IMG/VR virus record: IMGVR_UViG_3300020578_000513 | Span: 1 to 20,783 of that record | Direction: 5' to 3' (one strand) | DNA length: 20,783 nucleotides | Source: a virus | Part shown: piece by piece, positions 12,939 through 19,633 of the stretch | Layout of the letters: each line of letters starts with the position of its first letter | Position numbering within the stretch: position 1 is the first letter of the stretch | Translations under genes and position numbers: made by a program | Notes under the pieces: generated by a model | The model's input: the letters and a program-made list of their open reading frames with translations, nothing else | The model's database searches: none | What the model was told of the DNA's origin: nothing

Positions 12939-13162
12939 AGCAACCAACCATTGACAGCGCCACGGCGCCACCCAGGCCCCTGCTACCGTCCACGCAGCAT
13001 CCAACGCCGCCTCCGCCGCGCACTGTGATGGAATTGTGTCCTGCGTGTGGGGCCATGACTCACCGGCAACTGAACGAAAAAGAATTTCGTGTTTGGTGGC
13101 TAAACGGCCGCTACCCTGAAGCAGTGCGCCGATGCCGCCGCTGCCAAACTGATCCCCGATAA
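12935..13162 (+). CDS. Small zinc-ribbon protein, 75 aa
   Basis: The start ATG overlaps the previous stop (ATGA), so translation is coupled; no Shine-Dalgarno site is present. The first 30 residues are Pro/Thr-rich and probably disordered. CPAC (35-38) and CRRC (67-70) form a CxxC-x28-CxxC zinc ribbon with a basic patch (AVRRCRRCQTDPR). It could bind nucleic acid or act as a protein adaptor. It is the last gene of the plus-strand CobT-like operon, which is convergent with the next block. Confidence 0.72.
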   Translation: MKQPTIDSATAPPRPLLPSTQHPTPPPPRTVMELCPACGAMTHRQLNEKEFRVWWLNGRYPEAVRRCRRCQTDPR

Positions 13163-13193
13163 CGGTGCCTGAGAGCCACCGCCATGCCTGCGA

Positions 13194-13227
13194 CCCTGCG
13201 CTGCCTGCGCGGGGTTGCGGTGTTTTT
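13194..13227 (+). terminator. Possible terminator at the end of the CobT-like operon
   Basis: An 8-bp stem CCCTGCGC/GCGCGGGG (one T-G pair, loop TGCCT) is followed after 8 bases by TTTTT. The T run is further from the stem than usual, so the call is weak. The 214-bp convergent gap 13163-13376 is otherwise GC-rich and without a credible gene. Confidence 0.3.
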
Positions 13228-13376
13228 AGCCGGCCTTTTTGGGCGGCCTGCGCGGCCCCTCTACCCCGACTCCTAGCCCAGGCGCTGAACAATGCATTTA
13301 ATGGGTTTCTACACGCTCCAACACACAAGTTTTCTGGCAATTTGTGGGTTGCGCTGGTATGAGATGCGTTCTGACA

Positions 13377-14117
13377 CTACGAGAATCGAATCACAATGGC
13401 ATTGCCAGGCGTTTGATCTGTAACCACAATGCGTCCTGCCGAGTCTCCTCGTGAGGGTGACTTGCTGTAAACCTTTGGTGTGCCTGTGCTGTCCATGGCA
13501 GCAGGATCAAAGCGTTGATCTTCTCGGCGCGCTCTCAAACGAAAGTACAGCGAGTGTGTTTTGGCATACTGCACAGCAGGAATCAAGTCACCGTTCACGG
13601 TCAGCGTGTTTTTGTTAGCCGCGTACTTGCCCACCACATTCATGGGGCCGATATACATGAAGTCAATGGGGCCTCCCATGTCAGCATTGCCCACCACAAT
13701 GGTGCGCTTCACGCTCTCAGAGATGGCACCGTACACATCCGGCACCTTGTCGCCGGGTCTGAGGCTTTCGCGTTCAATGAGATGACGCAGCACTGCTTTC
13801 ATGTACCGTTTAGCCAACCCCGGCACCACTGATTCCAGGCCGCGCATTCCTCCGCCTGCCAAAGACGGTGCGCTTTCGCCTTTCAACGAACAATTAATGA
13901 TTTGTTGCTTTTTGCCTCTCTGTGTGATGATCTGCACATCAGTATACGGTTCTGATCCGCTTTTCTGGCGACCCGTGTACTTGCGAGCGTCAATCACTCC
14001 TGTCACCGTGGTTTTACCGGCAATCAGCGTGACAGGATTGCCTGCGTTTCGCTTCACTGCTGCGCGAATCGCTCGCACAAATCCGCTCTCTTGTCGTTCT
14101 GCTGCTGCACCTGCCAT
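13377..14117 (-). CDS. Unknown phage protein, 246 aa
   Basis: Start ATG at 14117 behind GAGGAGG, the strongest ribosome site in the window. The N-terminal third is basic with beta-like segments (VTLIAGKTTVTGVIDARKY). A Gly-rich turn SAPSLAGGG (82-90) precedes a helix (GLAKRYMKAVLRHLIERESL). The C-terminal part contains GGPIDFMYIGPMNV and a basic segment (YFRLRARREDQRFDP). I faintly recall similar SAPSLAGGG proteins in marine T4-like phages but cannot name a family or function. It is the last gene of a three-gene minus operon with two membrane proteins. Confidence 0.75.
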   Translation of the reverse strand: MAGAAAERQESGFVRAIRAAVKRNAGNPVTLIAGKTTVTGVIDARKYTGRQKSGSEPYTDVQIITQRGKKQQIINCSLKGESAPSLAGGGMRGLESVVPGLAKRYMKAVLRHLIERESLRPGDKVPDVYGAISESVKRTIVVGNADMGGPIDFMYIGPMNVVGKYAANKNTLTVNGDLIPAVQYAKTHSLYFRLRARREDQRFDPAAMDSTGTPKVYSKSPSRGDSAGRIVVTDQTPGNAIVIRFS

Positions 14118-14151
14118 AACAAACCTCCTCGGTCATTTAATGTTCCTGTGG

Positions 14152-14559
14152 TTACTTCACAGATTTGTTTGTGGATTTGCGCTTCAGTTGTTTTGTGTGT
14201 GTTCCGCTGGCGCCAATGGCAGCATTTAATTTCTCGGCAGCAGATTGTTCAGCGCGCCACGGCTTCACACATTGCCCGTAGTTAAACCCAGCAGCCAGTC
14301 CAAACAAAGTTGCTAACCCTGTGTGCAAAATCACTTCTCCCCAAGTGGGCACAGCAGAAGTTAAAGCGTTTGCCAATGCACCCGCAGCGCACAAAGACAT
14401 CACTGCTTTCAACGCCAGAGTTTTGCACCTTGGCAAGTTGTACACAAACGAGTTGTCACGGCCAAACACACAAATCATGTACAGCATCATCAGAGCAGTG
14501 AGACTCATGTTGGCCACCAAATCAATCCATGTTTTTATGGTTTCCAAGTCAGCAGTCAT
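14152..14559 (-). CDS. Small membrane protein, possible holin partner
   Basis: 135 residues with three hydrophobic segments (about 12-33, 46-66 and 72-92) and a basic C-terminal tail (KQLKRKSTNKSVK). The start ATG at 14559 overlaps the stop of the preceding gene (ATGA), so the two are translationally coupled. Small three-helix proteins with charged tails, in pairs, are typical of phage holin/antiholin sets, but no lysis enzyme is in the window. The function is therefore only suggested. Confidence 0.6.
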   Translation of the reverse strand: MTADLETIKTWIDLVANMSLTALMMLYMICVFGRDNSFVYNLPRCKTLALKAVMSLCAAGALANALTSAVPTWGEVILHTGLATLFGLAAGFNYGQCVKPWRAEQSAAEKLNAAIGASGTHTKQLKRKSTNKSVK

Positions 14560-14945
14560 TCGGATTTGCTCTTTCTGGCTTTGACCGGCTTGGATTTTTT
14601 GTCTTCAGCAACGGCGCTCACTGCTTTGCCCACAGCAATCGGCGCTTCAAACCATTTGTTCACAATGAGTTCCAGGCCTTTCAGGCCGATGAATCCCATC
14701 ACGAACGCAGCAGCGTACTTGCCGCGGCTTTCTTGAATGGCAGCAGGAGCAAAATGCAACACCACGGGTGTGAGATAGTTGGCACACGCGGTGCCTGCCA
14801 GAATGCTGGCAACTGTGGGCCAGATGCGTTGTGCGCCTCGGCGACTCACCATCATTAGCGCACCAAAGAAGCCAGACACTAGTAGTCCCACTTCAATGCC
14901 GTATCCGATGAGAGTTTGTTCCCAATTGCTTGGAGGTTGTTCCAT
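14556..14945 (-). CDS. Small membrane protein, holin-like
   Basis: 129 residues, start ATG at 14945 with GAGGA upstream. Hydrophobic segments lie at about 12-33, 41-62 and 76-97; the last (AAAFVMGFIGLKGLELIVNK) resembles the final helix of some phage holins. The C-terminal tail is strongly basic (KKSKPVKARKSKSE), similar to the tail of the protein encoded just downstream. It is the first gene of the operon. The divergent gap to 15044 holds a palindromic ACTATAGT (14989-14996) that could serve as a -10 box in both directions. Confidence 0.62.
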   Translation of the reverse strand: MEQPPSNWEQTLIGYGIEVGLLVSGFFGALMMVSRRGAQRIWPTVASILAGTACANYLTPVVLHFAPAAIQESRGKYAAAFVMGFIGLKGLELIVNKWFEAPIAVGKAVSAVAEDKKSKPVKARKSKSE

Positions 14946-15043
14946 TAAATGTGTCCTCGTTTCAGGTGTACTGCATTCTGAAAAGTGAACTATAGTATCT
15001 ATGCCTGCAAAGCACTACATATGGTAAAGGAGAATCAGTAAGT

Positions 15044-15811
15044 ATGACACACCCCAAGCCTTACTTGGTTTCCTCTCATTTTAAAGAAGATCTTGCTTGG
15101 TTCAACACTTGTCCATACGAGTATGTGGTGTACTCCAAACAACCTGAAGTAGCCAAACAACAAATACCAGAGAATCGAATAATTGAGTGTGCTAATGTTG
15201 GCATGGAAACTGGATCGTATCTATCGTATATCCTTGAACACTACCATGACTTGCCTGAACACATTGCATTCATTCACGGACACGAAACAGCATACCATCA
15301 AGCAGGAACCATTGTGCAGGCCATCCAGTACTGGCAAGAAAACCACAGTGATCTCAGATTCATGTCATTGAATTTTCCGCAAGAACGCTACTTCAGTATC
15401 GCAAATTGGTATTTACTTTCCGAGCGGTGTCCTGTGGTGAACGACGGCCATGGAAATTGTGTTGAAAGTATTTGGAATGCGCGAGATCATTCAACTATCG
15501 GCTTAAACTTGGGCCAGCATTGTGGAGCAAAGATATGGAGAGATATGCAAGTGGGTACTGATATGCCAATGGAGTGGGCGTACACAGCACATTGTCAGTT
15601 TGTTACACACCGAGATAACATTCTTCGCATCCCGCTTCGCTCGTGGCAGCGTGCATGGAACTTGCTTAACGATGAGACATATGTAAACTCCTTCGGTGGC
15701 CATTGGTGGATTGGATATGGTTGGGAGCATCTTTGGTCAACCATTCTGAATCTTGGCACAGATTGCGCCATCGAACCCGCGCACCTTGATCGGTGGAAGA
15801 GGCTGCGCTAA
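15044..15811 (+). CDS. DUF3431-family protein (glycosyltransferase-like)
   Basis: 255 residues, start ATG at 15044 behind AAAGGAGAA. Family-type segments are VSSHFKEDLAWF (9-20), ANVGMETGSYLSYIL (50-64), HIAFIHGH (73-80) and AHCQFVTHRDNI (182-193), which match the layout of DUF3431: an N-terminal strand, a GR/ME-x-TYL helix, an F-x-Q/H-G-H motif and an AQF-V-R element. DUF3431 members often sit beside glycosyltransferases. Its pairing with UDP-galactopyranose mutase, 2 bases downstream, supports a role in glycan synthesis or modification, perhaps of host O-antigen or of a virion glycan. The gene is more AT-rich than the CobT region. Confidence 0.75.
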   Translation: MTHPKPYLVSSHFKEDLAWFNTCPYEYVVYSKQPEVAKQQIPENRIIECANVGMETGSYLSYILEHYHDLPEHIAFIHGHETAYHQAGTIVQAIQYWQENHSDLRFMSLNFPQERYFSIANWYLLSERCPVVNDGHGNCVESIWNARDHSTIGLNLGQHCGAKIWRDMQVGTDMPMEWAYTAHCQFVTHRDNILRIPLRSWQRAWNLLNDETYVNSFGGHWWIGYGWEHLWSTILNLGTDCAIEPAHLDRWKRLR

Positions 15812-15813
15812 CA

Positions 15814-16914
15814 GTGGTATACGACTATCTCATAGTTGGTTGTGGATTTTACGGCAGCGTATGGGCCCGGCAAATGACAGATGCAGGCGCCAAGTGCTTG
15901 ATTATTGACAAGCGTAAACACATTGGTGGTAACGCTTACACCGAAAAGCGAGATGGTGTTCCCATACATTGTTACGGCGCTCACATATTTCATACCAATA
16001 GTAAATTGGTGTGGAACTACATGAATCGCTACACAGATTTCAATGGCTATGTACATCGTGTATGCACTATGCATCATGGAAAAGTCTATCAAATGCCTAT
16101 CAACATGAGCGTATTTCATGCTCTGTGGGGTGTTGTAACACCTGAGCAAGCGCAAGAAAAATTGGAGCAAGTACGAGTAAAAATTGACAACCCATCCAAT
16201 GCAGAAGAGTGGTTGCTATGTAATGTGGGAGAACAATTATACTCCATGTTCTTTAAGGAATATACCACGAAGCAATGGGGCAAATCTCCGCGAGACTTAC
16301 CATCAAACATTGTCCAGCGTCTTCCTTTACGATTTACTTATGATGGAAACTACTTCTCTGACAAGTATCAAGGTATACCTGTTGATGGTTACACCCCCAT
16401 ATTTGAAAAACTGCTGCATGATATTCCTATAGAACTTGATGTTGACTTTCTGAAAGACCGCGAGCATTTAGAAACTCTCGCCAAAAAAATCGTCTATACG
16501 GGAGGAATAGATGCATTGCACGACTACAAATATGGCGCTCTAGAATGGCGCAGCCTAGATTTCAAGCACGAGCAAGTAGCAACGAGCAATCATCAGGGTG
16601 TGGCAGTGATGAACTATCCTGAGTTGTCGGTTCCATACACTAGAATAATCGAGCATCAACATTTCCATTTACATTCCGGCAGTAGCAACACCACGATAAC
16701 CAAAGAGTATCCTAAAACATGGAAGATTGGAGAAGAACCATACTACCCAATCAATGATGAAAAAAATGCTGCATTACACGCCAAATACAGACAGGAATCT
16801 GATTCAAGATATTTGTTTGGTGGAAGACTAGCAGATTACAAATATTACGATATGCACCATGTCATTGGTTCTGCACTAGCACGAAGCGATAAGGAAATAG
16901 AAGTGTCTAAATAG
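15814..16914 (+). CDS. glf: UDP-galactopyranose mutase
   Basis: Flavoenzyme that interconverts UDP-galactopyranose and UDP-galactofuranose, supplying galactofuranose for surface glycans. From the GTG at 15814 (366 residues) the family layout is complete: FAD-binding GCGFYG (9-14), IIDKRKHIGGNAY, YGAHIFHT, KQWGKSP, an R-x-P-x-R-F region, and the C-terminal GGRLADYKYYDMHHVIGSAL. The GTG at 15814 matches the usual start just before the first strand and has GGAAGAGG about 12 bases upstream; a GTG at 15793 would overlap the DUF3431 gene and lacks a ribosome site. The coding sequence is clearly AT-richer than the CobT-like gene, which suggests acquisition from another source. Confidence 0.95.
   Translation: MVYDYLIVGCGFYGSVWARQMTDAGAKCLIIDKRKHIGGNAYTEKRDGVPIHCYGAHIFHTNSKLVWNYMNRYTDFNGYVHRVCTMHHGKVYQMPINMSVFHALWGVVTPEQAQEKLEQVRVKIDNPSNAEEWLLCNVGEQLYSMFFKEYTTKQWGKSPRDLPSNIVQRLPLRFTYDGNYFSDKYQGIPVDGYTPIFEKLLHDIPIELDVDFLKDREHLETLAKKIVYTGGIDALHDYKYGALEWRSLDFKHEQVATSNHQGVAVMNYPELSVPYTRIIEHQHFHLHSGSSNTTITKEYPKTWKIGEEPYYPINDEKNAALHAKYRQESDSRYLFGGRLADYKYYDMHHVIGSALARSDKEIEVSK
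16906..16913 (+). promoter_or_regulatory. T4-like late promoter motif TCTAAATA
   Basis: TCTAAATA then GAACT precede GGAGAACATAC and the ATG at 16930. By T4 late promoter spacing the transcript would start at the GGAG itself, leaving a leader of about 11 bases that begins with the ribosome site. The motif overlaps the stop codon of the mutase gene, as the copy at 529-536 overlaps the stop of its upstream gene. Confidence 0.45.
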
Positions 16915-16929
16915 AACTGGAGAACATAC

Positions 16930-17352
16930 ATGAGCAATTCAAACCCTTTCGGATTCTCGTATCTGCTTGATATGTTTGGTTGCTTGCCAGGCACAGCAGA
17001 CAACATGGAACTCACCTATCGTTTTTTGGAAACGCTAGTGGATCAGTTGGGCATGACCCAAATGAGCGCACCTGTGGTGATTCGCGCACCGCGCATACAA
17101 GGGGTGACACAGTACACCGACAAAGCAAGCGTGAGTGGATGGGTGCCTCTCATTGAAAGTGGTATTCAGATTCAATCGGTGGAACCCACCCATTTCATCA
17201 CATTGGATGTGTATTCGTGTCGCCGGTTTGAACCCACCATGGTGTTTAATCTGGCGCAAGAAACTTTTGGTTTCATGGATCACACACACTTTTTCACTGC
17301 CCGAGGCAAACAGTACGGCTCACGATTGGATGCAGGAAAGTCAAGTGCATGA
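16930..17352 (+). CDS. S-adenosylmethionine decarboxylase-like protein lacking the pyruvoyl serine
   Basis: 140 residues, start ATG at 16930 behind GGAGA. The arrangement follows prokaryotic SpeD: an N-terminal FGCLPGTADN segment (16-25), VSGWVPLIESGIQIQSVEP (68-86) in place of VSG-(V)3-IAES-LAIHTWPE, and THFITLDVYSC (87-97) in place of AAVDVFTC. The cysteine (97) that acts as the proton donor is kept. The SSFH self-cleavage site that makes the pyruvoyl cofactor is absent (PVVIRAPRIQGV stands there), and the His of HTWPE is lost. If the assignment is right, this is a non-decarboxylating member that may bind S-adenosylmethionine or act structurally. Cyanophages are known to carry active speD genes. 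Confidence 0.55.
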   Translation: MSNSNPFGFSYLLDMFGCLPGTADNMELTYRFLETLVDQLGMTQMSAPVVIRAPRIQGVTQYTDKASVSGWVPLIESGIQIQSVEPTHFITLDVYSCRRFEPTMVFNLAQETFGFMDHTHFFTARGKQYGSRLDAGKSSA

Positions 17353-17822
17353 TCTCTCGCTTCTCTACATTTCTTGCTGAACTGTTTGAGCAGCCTTTAC
17401 CTGTACGCGAATTAAAGCGTATTGGTCACGGCCCCACCACCATTGAAGTCACCTATCAAGCACAAACCGAAAACGGAAAATATCTGAACATTGATATTAC
17501 CAAAGTAAAAATCAGTGGATGGGAAATAAACTTTACGCTTGACGGTTCGCATGATCTTACTCACTACGGCAAACCGTATCGCATACTGGCAACTGTGGTG
17601 CAAGCGGTTCGCTTGTTTCTGAAAGACCACATGAACGCATGGGATGAACTGCCAAAGGAACTGATCATGGTGTCCAAAAGCATTGAAAGCAAGCGTGATG
17701 CGGTGTACTCAGGAATGATGAGGAGATTCGGCAAAGAGTTTGGTTACATCATTACCGACCGCTACACCACGGGCGCGCCTGAAAATAGGCGCACGGTGAC
17801 TACTGCTAAATTACTTAACTGA
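17349..17822 (+). CDS. Unknown phage protein, 157 aa
   Basis: The ATG at 17349 overlaps the stop of the SpeD-like gene (ATGA). The product combines a strand-rich N-terminal half ([20 protein letters not shown]) with a helix [18 protein letters not shown] (about 77-94) and a conserved-looking [19 protein letters not shown] segment near 109-127. This PYRI-x-ATV-plus-SK(E/S)-R-x-x-Y pattern is one I recall from unannotated proteins of many T4-like phages; no activity is known to me. Tight coupling suggests it acts with the SpeD-like product. Confidence 0.7.
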   Translation: MISRFSTFLAELFEQPLPVRELKRIGHGPTTIEVTYQAQTENGKYLNIDITKVKISGWEINFTLDGSHDLTHYGKPYRILATVVQAVRLFLKDHMNAWDELPKELIMVSKSIESKRDAVYSGMMRRFGKEFGYIITDRYTTGAPENRRTVTTAKLLN

Positions 17823-17836
17823 AAGACTTTTTTACT

Positions 17837-18763
17837 ATGATACCTGATGAACATAACCGTAACCCTCAAGGTCCTCTGTGGACAGGAAAAAAATCACCTG
17901 TTGTTGGTGTCAGTACTGCATATGTGGATGCTAACGGTGATCTCATTGTTGTGTTGAGTGACGAAACACTACTCAATGCTGGTTCTGTGATTGGAGAGCA
18001 AGGCATACACGGTTCAATGGGCCCTCGTGGTTTTCAAGGCGAGCGTGGTTCTCAAGGACTTGCAGGGCCTGCGGGAGTAAATGGCGAACAAGGTCCTCAA
18101 GGACCTCAGGGCGAACAAGGTCTTCGAGGACCTCAAGGCGAACAAGGTCTTCGAGGACCTCAAGGCGAACAAGGTCTTCGAGGACCTCAAGGCGAACAAG
18201 GTCCTCAAGGACTTCAGGGCGAACAAGGTCCTCAAGGACTTCAGGGCGAACAAGGTCCTCAAGGACCTCAAGGTGAACGCGGAAAACAAGGAGCAGAGGG
18301 AAAGCGTGGAAACGATGGTAATCGTGGAGAGACAGGAACAGGAGTCAGAACAGTAACCATCAATGACGAGGGAGAGTTGCTTGTGACTCTTACCGATGAT
18401 AGAGTAGTAAATGCAGGCAAGGTGGTTCGATCCTTGAGAGACTTGATCGATCCGAAAGAGGCTGGATCTGATGCTGATGATGGGTTGAAAGAAGATCATC
18501 CAGGTCCGCAAGGCCCTCCAGGTCCGCAAGGCCCTCCAGGTCCGCAAGGCCCTCCAGGTCCGCAAGGCCCTCAAGGCGAAACGGGTGCAACAGGTGCAAC
18601 AGGTGCAACAGGTGCAACCGGCGCAACAGGTGCAACGGGGGTTGGTATTGGATCTATTGAGATAAACGCGCAAAACAATCTCATCATTACTTACACAGAC
18701 TACAGTACACAAAATGCAGGATCGGTTTGCTGTCCCGTCATTGACGGTGGTACATACTCTTAA
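17837..18763 (+). CDS. Collagen-like fibre protein with three repeated beta modules
   Basis: 308 residues. Two Gly-X-Y domains (about 53-168 and 221-268) alternate with three copies of a module of about 28 residues at 24-52, 169-197 and 269-297, each ending D-x-x-x-x-N-A-G-x-V. The first collagen domain uses [18 protein letters not shown] units. The second uses GPQGPP units and then GAT units. The product should form trimeric triple-helical rods, probably on the phage surface or in tail fibres, where such repeats help bind surfaces or set length. The C-terminus contains a CC pair that could crosslink trimers. The start ATG at 17837 has only a weak GAAAG site. The surrounding genes suggest late expression. 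Confidence 0.85.
   Translation: MIPDEHNRNPQGPLWTGKKSPVVGVSTAYVDANGDLIVVLSDETLLNAGSVIGEQGIHGSMGPRGFQGERGSQGLAGPAGVNGEQGPQGPQGEQGLRGPQGEQGLRGPQGEQGLRGPQGEQGPQGLQGEQGPQGLQGEQGPQGPQGERGKQGAEGKRGNDGNRGETGTGVRTVTINDEGELLVTLTDDRVVNAGKVVRSLRDLIDPKEAGSDADDGLKEDHPGPQGPPGPQGPPGPQGPPGPQGPQGETGATGATGATGATGATGATGVGIGSIEINAQNNLIITYTDYSTQNAGSVCCPVIDGGTYS
18083..18271 (+). repeat. 27-bp tandem repeat, seven units (Gly-X-Y coding)
   Basis: Seven 27-bp units begin at 18083, 18110, 18137, 18164, 18191, 18218 and 18245. Units 2-4 are identical to one another and units 5-6 are identical to each other. Each codes nine residues starting GEQG. High unit identity suggests recent expansion, and copy number changes would alter rod length in frame. 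Confidence 0.9.
18503..18574 (+). repeat. 18-bp tandem repeat, four units (GPQGPP coding)
   Basis: Units start at 18503, 18521, 18539 and 18557. The first three are identical; the last ends CAA instead of CCA. Each codes for six collagen-like residues. Confidence 0.9.
18584..18637 (+). repeat. 9-bp tandem repeat, six units (GAT coding)
   Basis: GGTGCAACA-type units run from 18584 to 18637 with single-base variants in the later copies. They code for Gly-Ala-Thr repeats at the end of the second collagen domain. Confidence 0.9.
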
Positions 18764-18805
18764 ATAAAATAGCCAAGAATAATTGTAGATATGGCATCTG
18801 CCAGA

Positions 18806-18813
18806 CATAAATA
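18806..18813 (+). promoter_or_regulatory. T4-like late promoter motif CATAAATA directly before ATG
   Basis: CATAAATA is followed by CTGGC and then the ATG at 18819. T4 late promoters initiate about 6 bases after the TATAAATA box, which would place the start at the A of ATG and give a leaderless late mRNA. A weaker CTTAAATA overlaps the collagen gene stop at about 18761-18768. Confidence 0.45.
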
Positions 18814-18818
18814 CTGGC

Positions 18819-19547
18819 ATGAAGAGAACTGTTGTTCAATCTCTTCTCGCGCTCGCGGCACTCCTGCTTGCAGCCTGTGTCGGAACTACAAGTGTCGGTG
18901 GTGCGGCTCCACCTTCACGAATTCAATCCGGCTACTTTGCACCATATCTCAAAGGCTTCACCATTATCAGCGACTCCGAAGAGAGCGCAGTTGGTCGTAT
19001 TCTAAAGTACGATGGTACGCTTATTGCCAGCGGAGTCCTGATTTCTCAAACCCATGTGTTGACGGCTGCCCATGTAGTAGATGAGACAGAAGCATATTGG
19101 TTTGAAGTTAAGGGAATCAAGTACTGCATCGAACAAACACATATGAATCCACTATACAAGATCGAAGGCAAATATGTGGTTGATGCTGCCTTACTTGTGC
19201 TGTGGGAACCATGTCCCGAAAAACCAGTTTGTCTTGCGAGCAGCAAAATGCTGCGGGGCGAATCTCTCACCGCCGTTGGTCATGGTGGTGGCTTCAGAAA
19301 GCGTAGTAATCCAGGCGTGTTTTGGTACTACGGAACCCTGATGGAAGATCCGTTCAATCTGAAGATGTTGTGCTATGAGGGAACCGTGTGGTTTGGTGAC
19401 TCAGGTGGTGCAATACTTGATTCCCAAGGCAAATTGGTAGGAATCATATCTTCTCTTAGCGGCAGACGGTCGTACATCTACGAGAACACTTCTGTACGAG
19501 TAGACTTGTTACTGCCGTGGATCAAAGATATCATGGAGGACAAGTAA
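18819..19547 (+). CDS. Trypsin-fold serine protease with lipoprotein signal peptide
   Basis: 242 residues. An N-terminal MKR, a hydrophobic stretch and lipobox LLAAC with Cys20 indicate a lipoprotein exported and anchored to the host envelope. The protease domain has the full catalytic triad: His85 in LTAAHV, Asp122 in VVDAALL, and Ser195 in GDSGGA. Several cysteines (103, 132, 138, 185) could form disulfides, which fits a periplasmic location. A phage gene of this kind could block superinfection, process envelope or virion proteins, or change the host surface. The start ATG at 18819 sits directly after a late-type promoter box and lacks a ribosome site. The 28-aa gene downstream is coupled by a TAATG overlap. 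Confidence 0.88.
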   Translation: MKRTVVQSLLALAALLLAACVGTTSVGGAAPPSRIQSGYFAPYLKGFTIISDSEESAVGRILKYDGTLIASGVLISQTHVLTAAHVVDETEAYWFEVKGIKYCIEQTHMNPLYKIEGKYVVDAALLVLWEPCPEKPVCLASSKMLRGESLTAVGHGGGFRKRSNPGVFWYYGTLMEDPFNLKMLCYEGTVWFGDSGGAILDSQGKLVGIISSLSGRRSYIYENTSVRVDLLLPWIKDIMEDK

Positions 19548-19633
19548 TGCAAATCACACGCATTCAACGGTTTCTTGTTGGCGTCATAGCATTCTGTTTT
19601 GGAATTCTATTTGCTCGCTGGCTAGGCTTCTAG
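19547..19633 (+). CDS. 28-residue single-pass membrane peptide
   Basis: A very short gene: the ATG at 19547 overlaps the protease stop as TAATG, and a near-perfect ribosome site GGAGGA lies 6 bases upstream. The peptide MQITRIQRFLVGVIAFCFGI plus LFARWLGF has a basic N-terminus, one hydrophobic helix and an aromatic end, as in small phage membrane peptides. Coupling to the protease suggests it helps anchor, regulate or localise that protein, or that it acts in the same envelope process. Its stop lies in a CTAG shared with the convergent gene. Confidence 0.7.
   Translation: MQITRIQRFLVGVIAFCFGILFARWLGF

Noticed and set aside
13165-13362. Plus-strand open frame of 65 codons in the convergent gap
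   Set aside because: GTG start without ribosome site, Cys/Pro/Ala-rich translation typical of GC-rich non-coding DNA, and a hairpin inside it.
18083-18271. CRISPR-like array
   Set aside because: The 27-bp repeats are directly contiguous without spacers and encode Gly-X-Y in frame, so this is a coding repeat.
18014-18820. Long minus-strand open frame (268 codons) over the collagen gene
   Set aside because: It arises from the tandem repeat composition; the translation is a monotonous Leu/Arg/Ala repeat with no start signal, while the sense strand has a clear collagen pattern.
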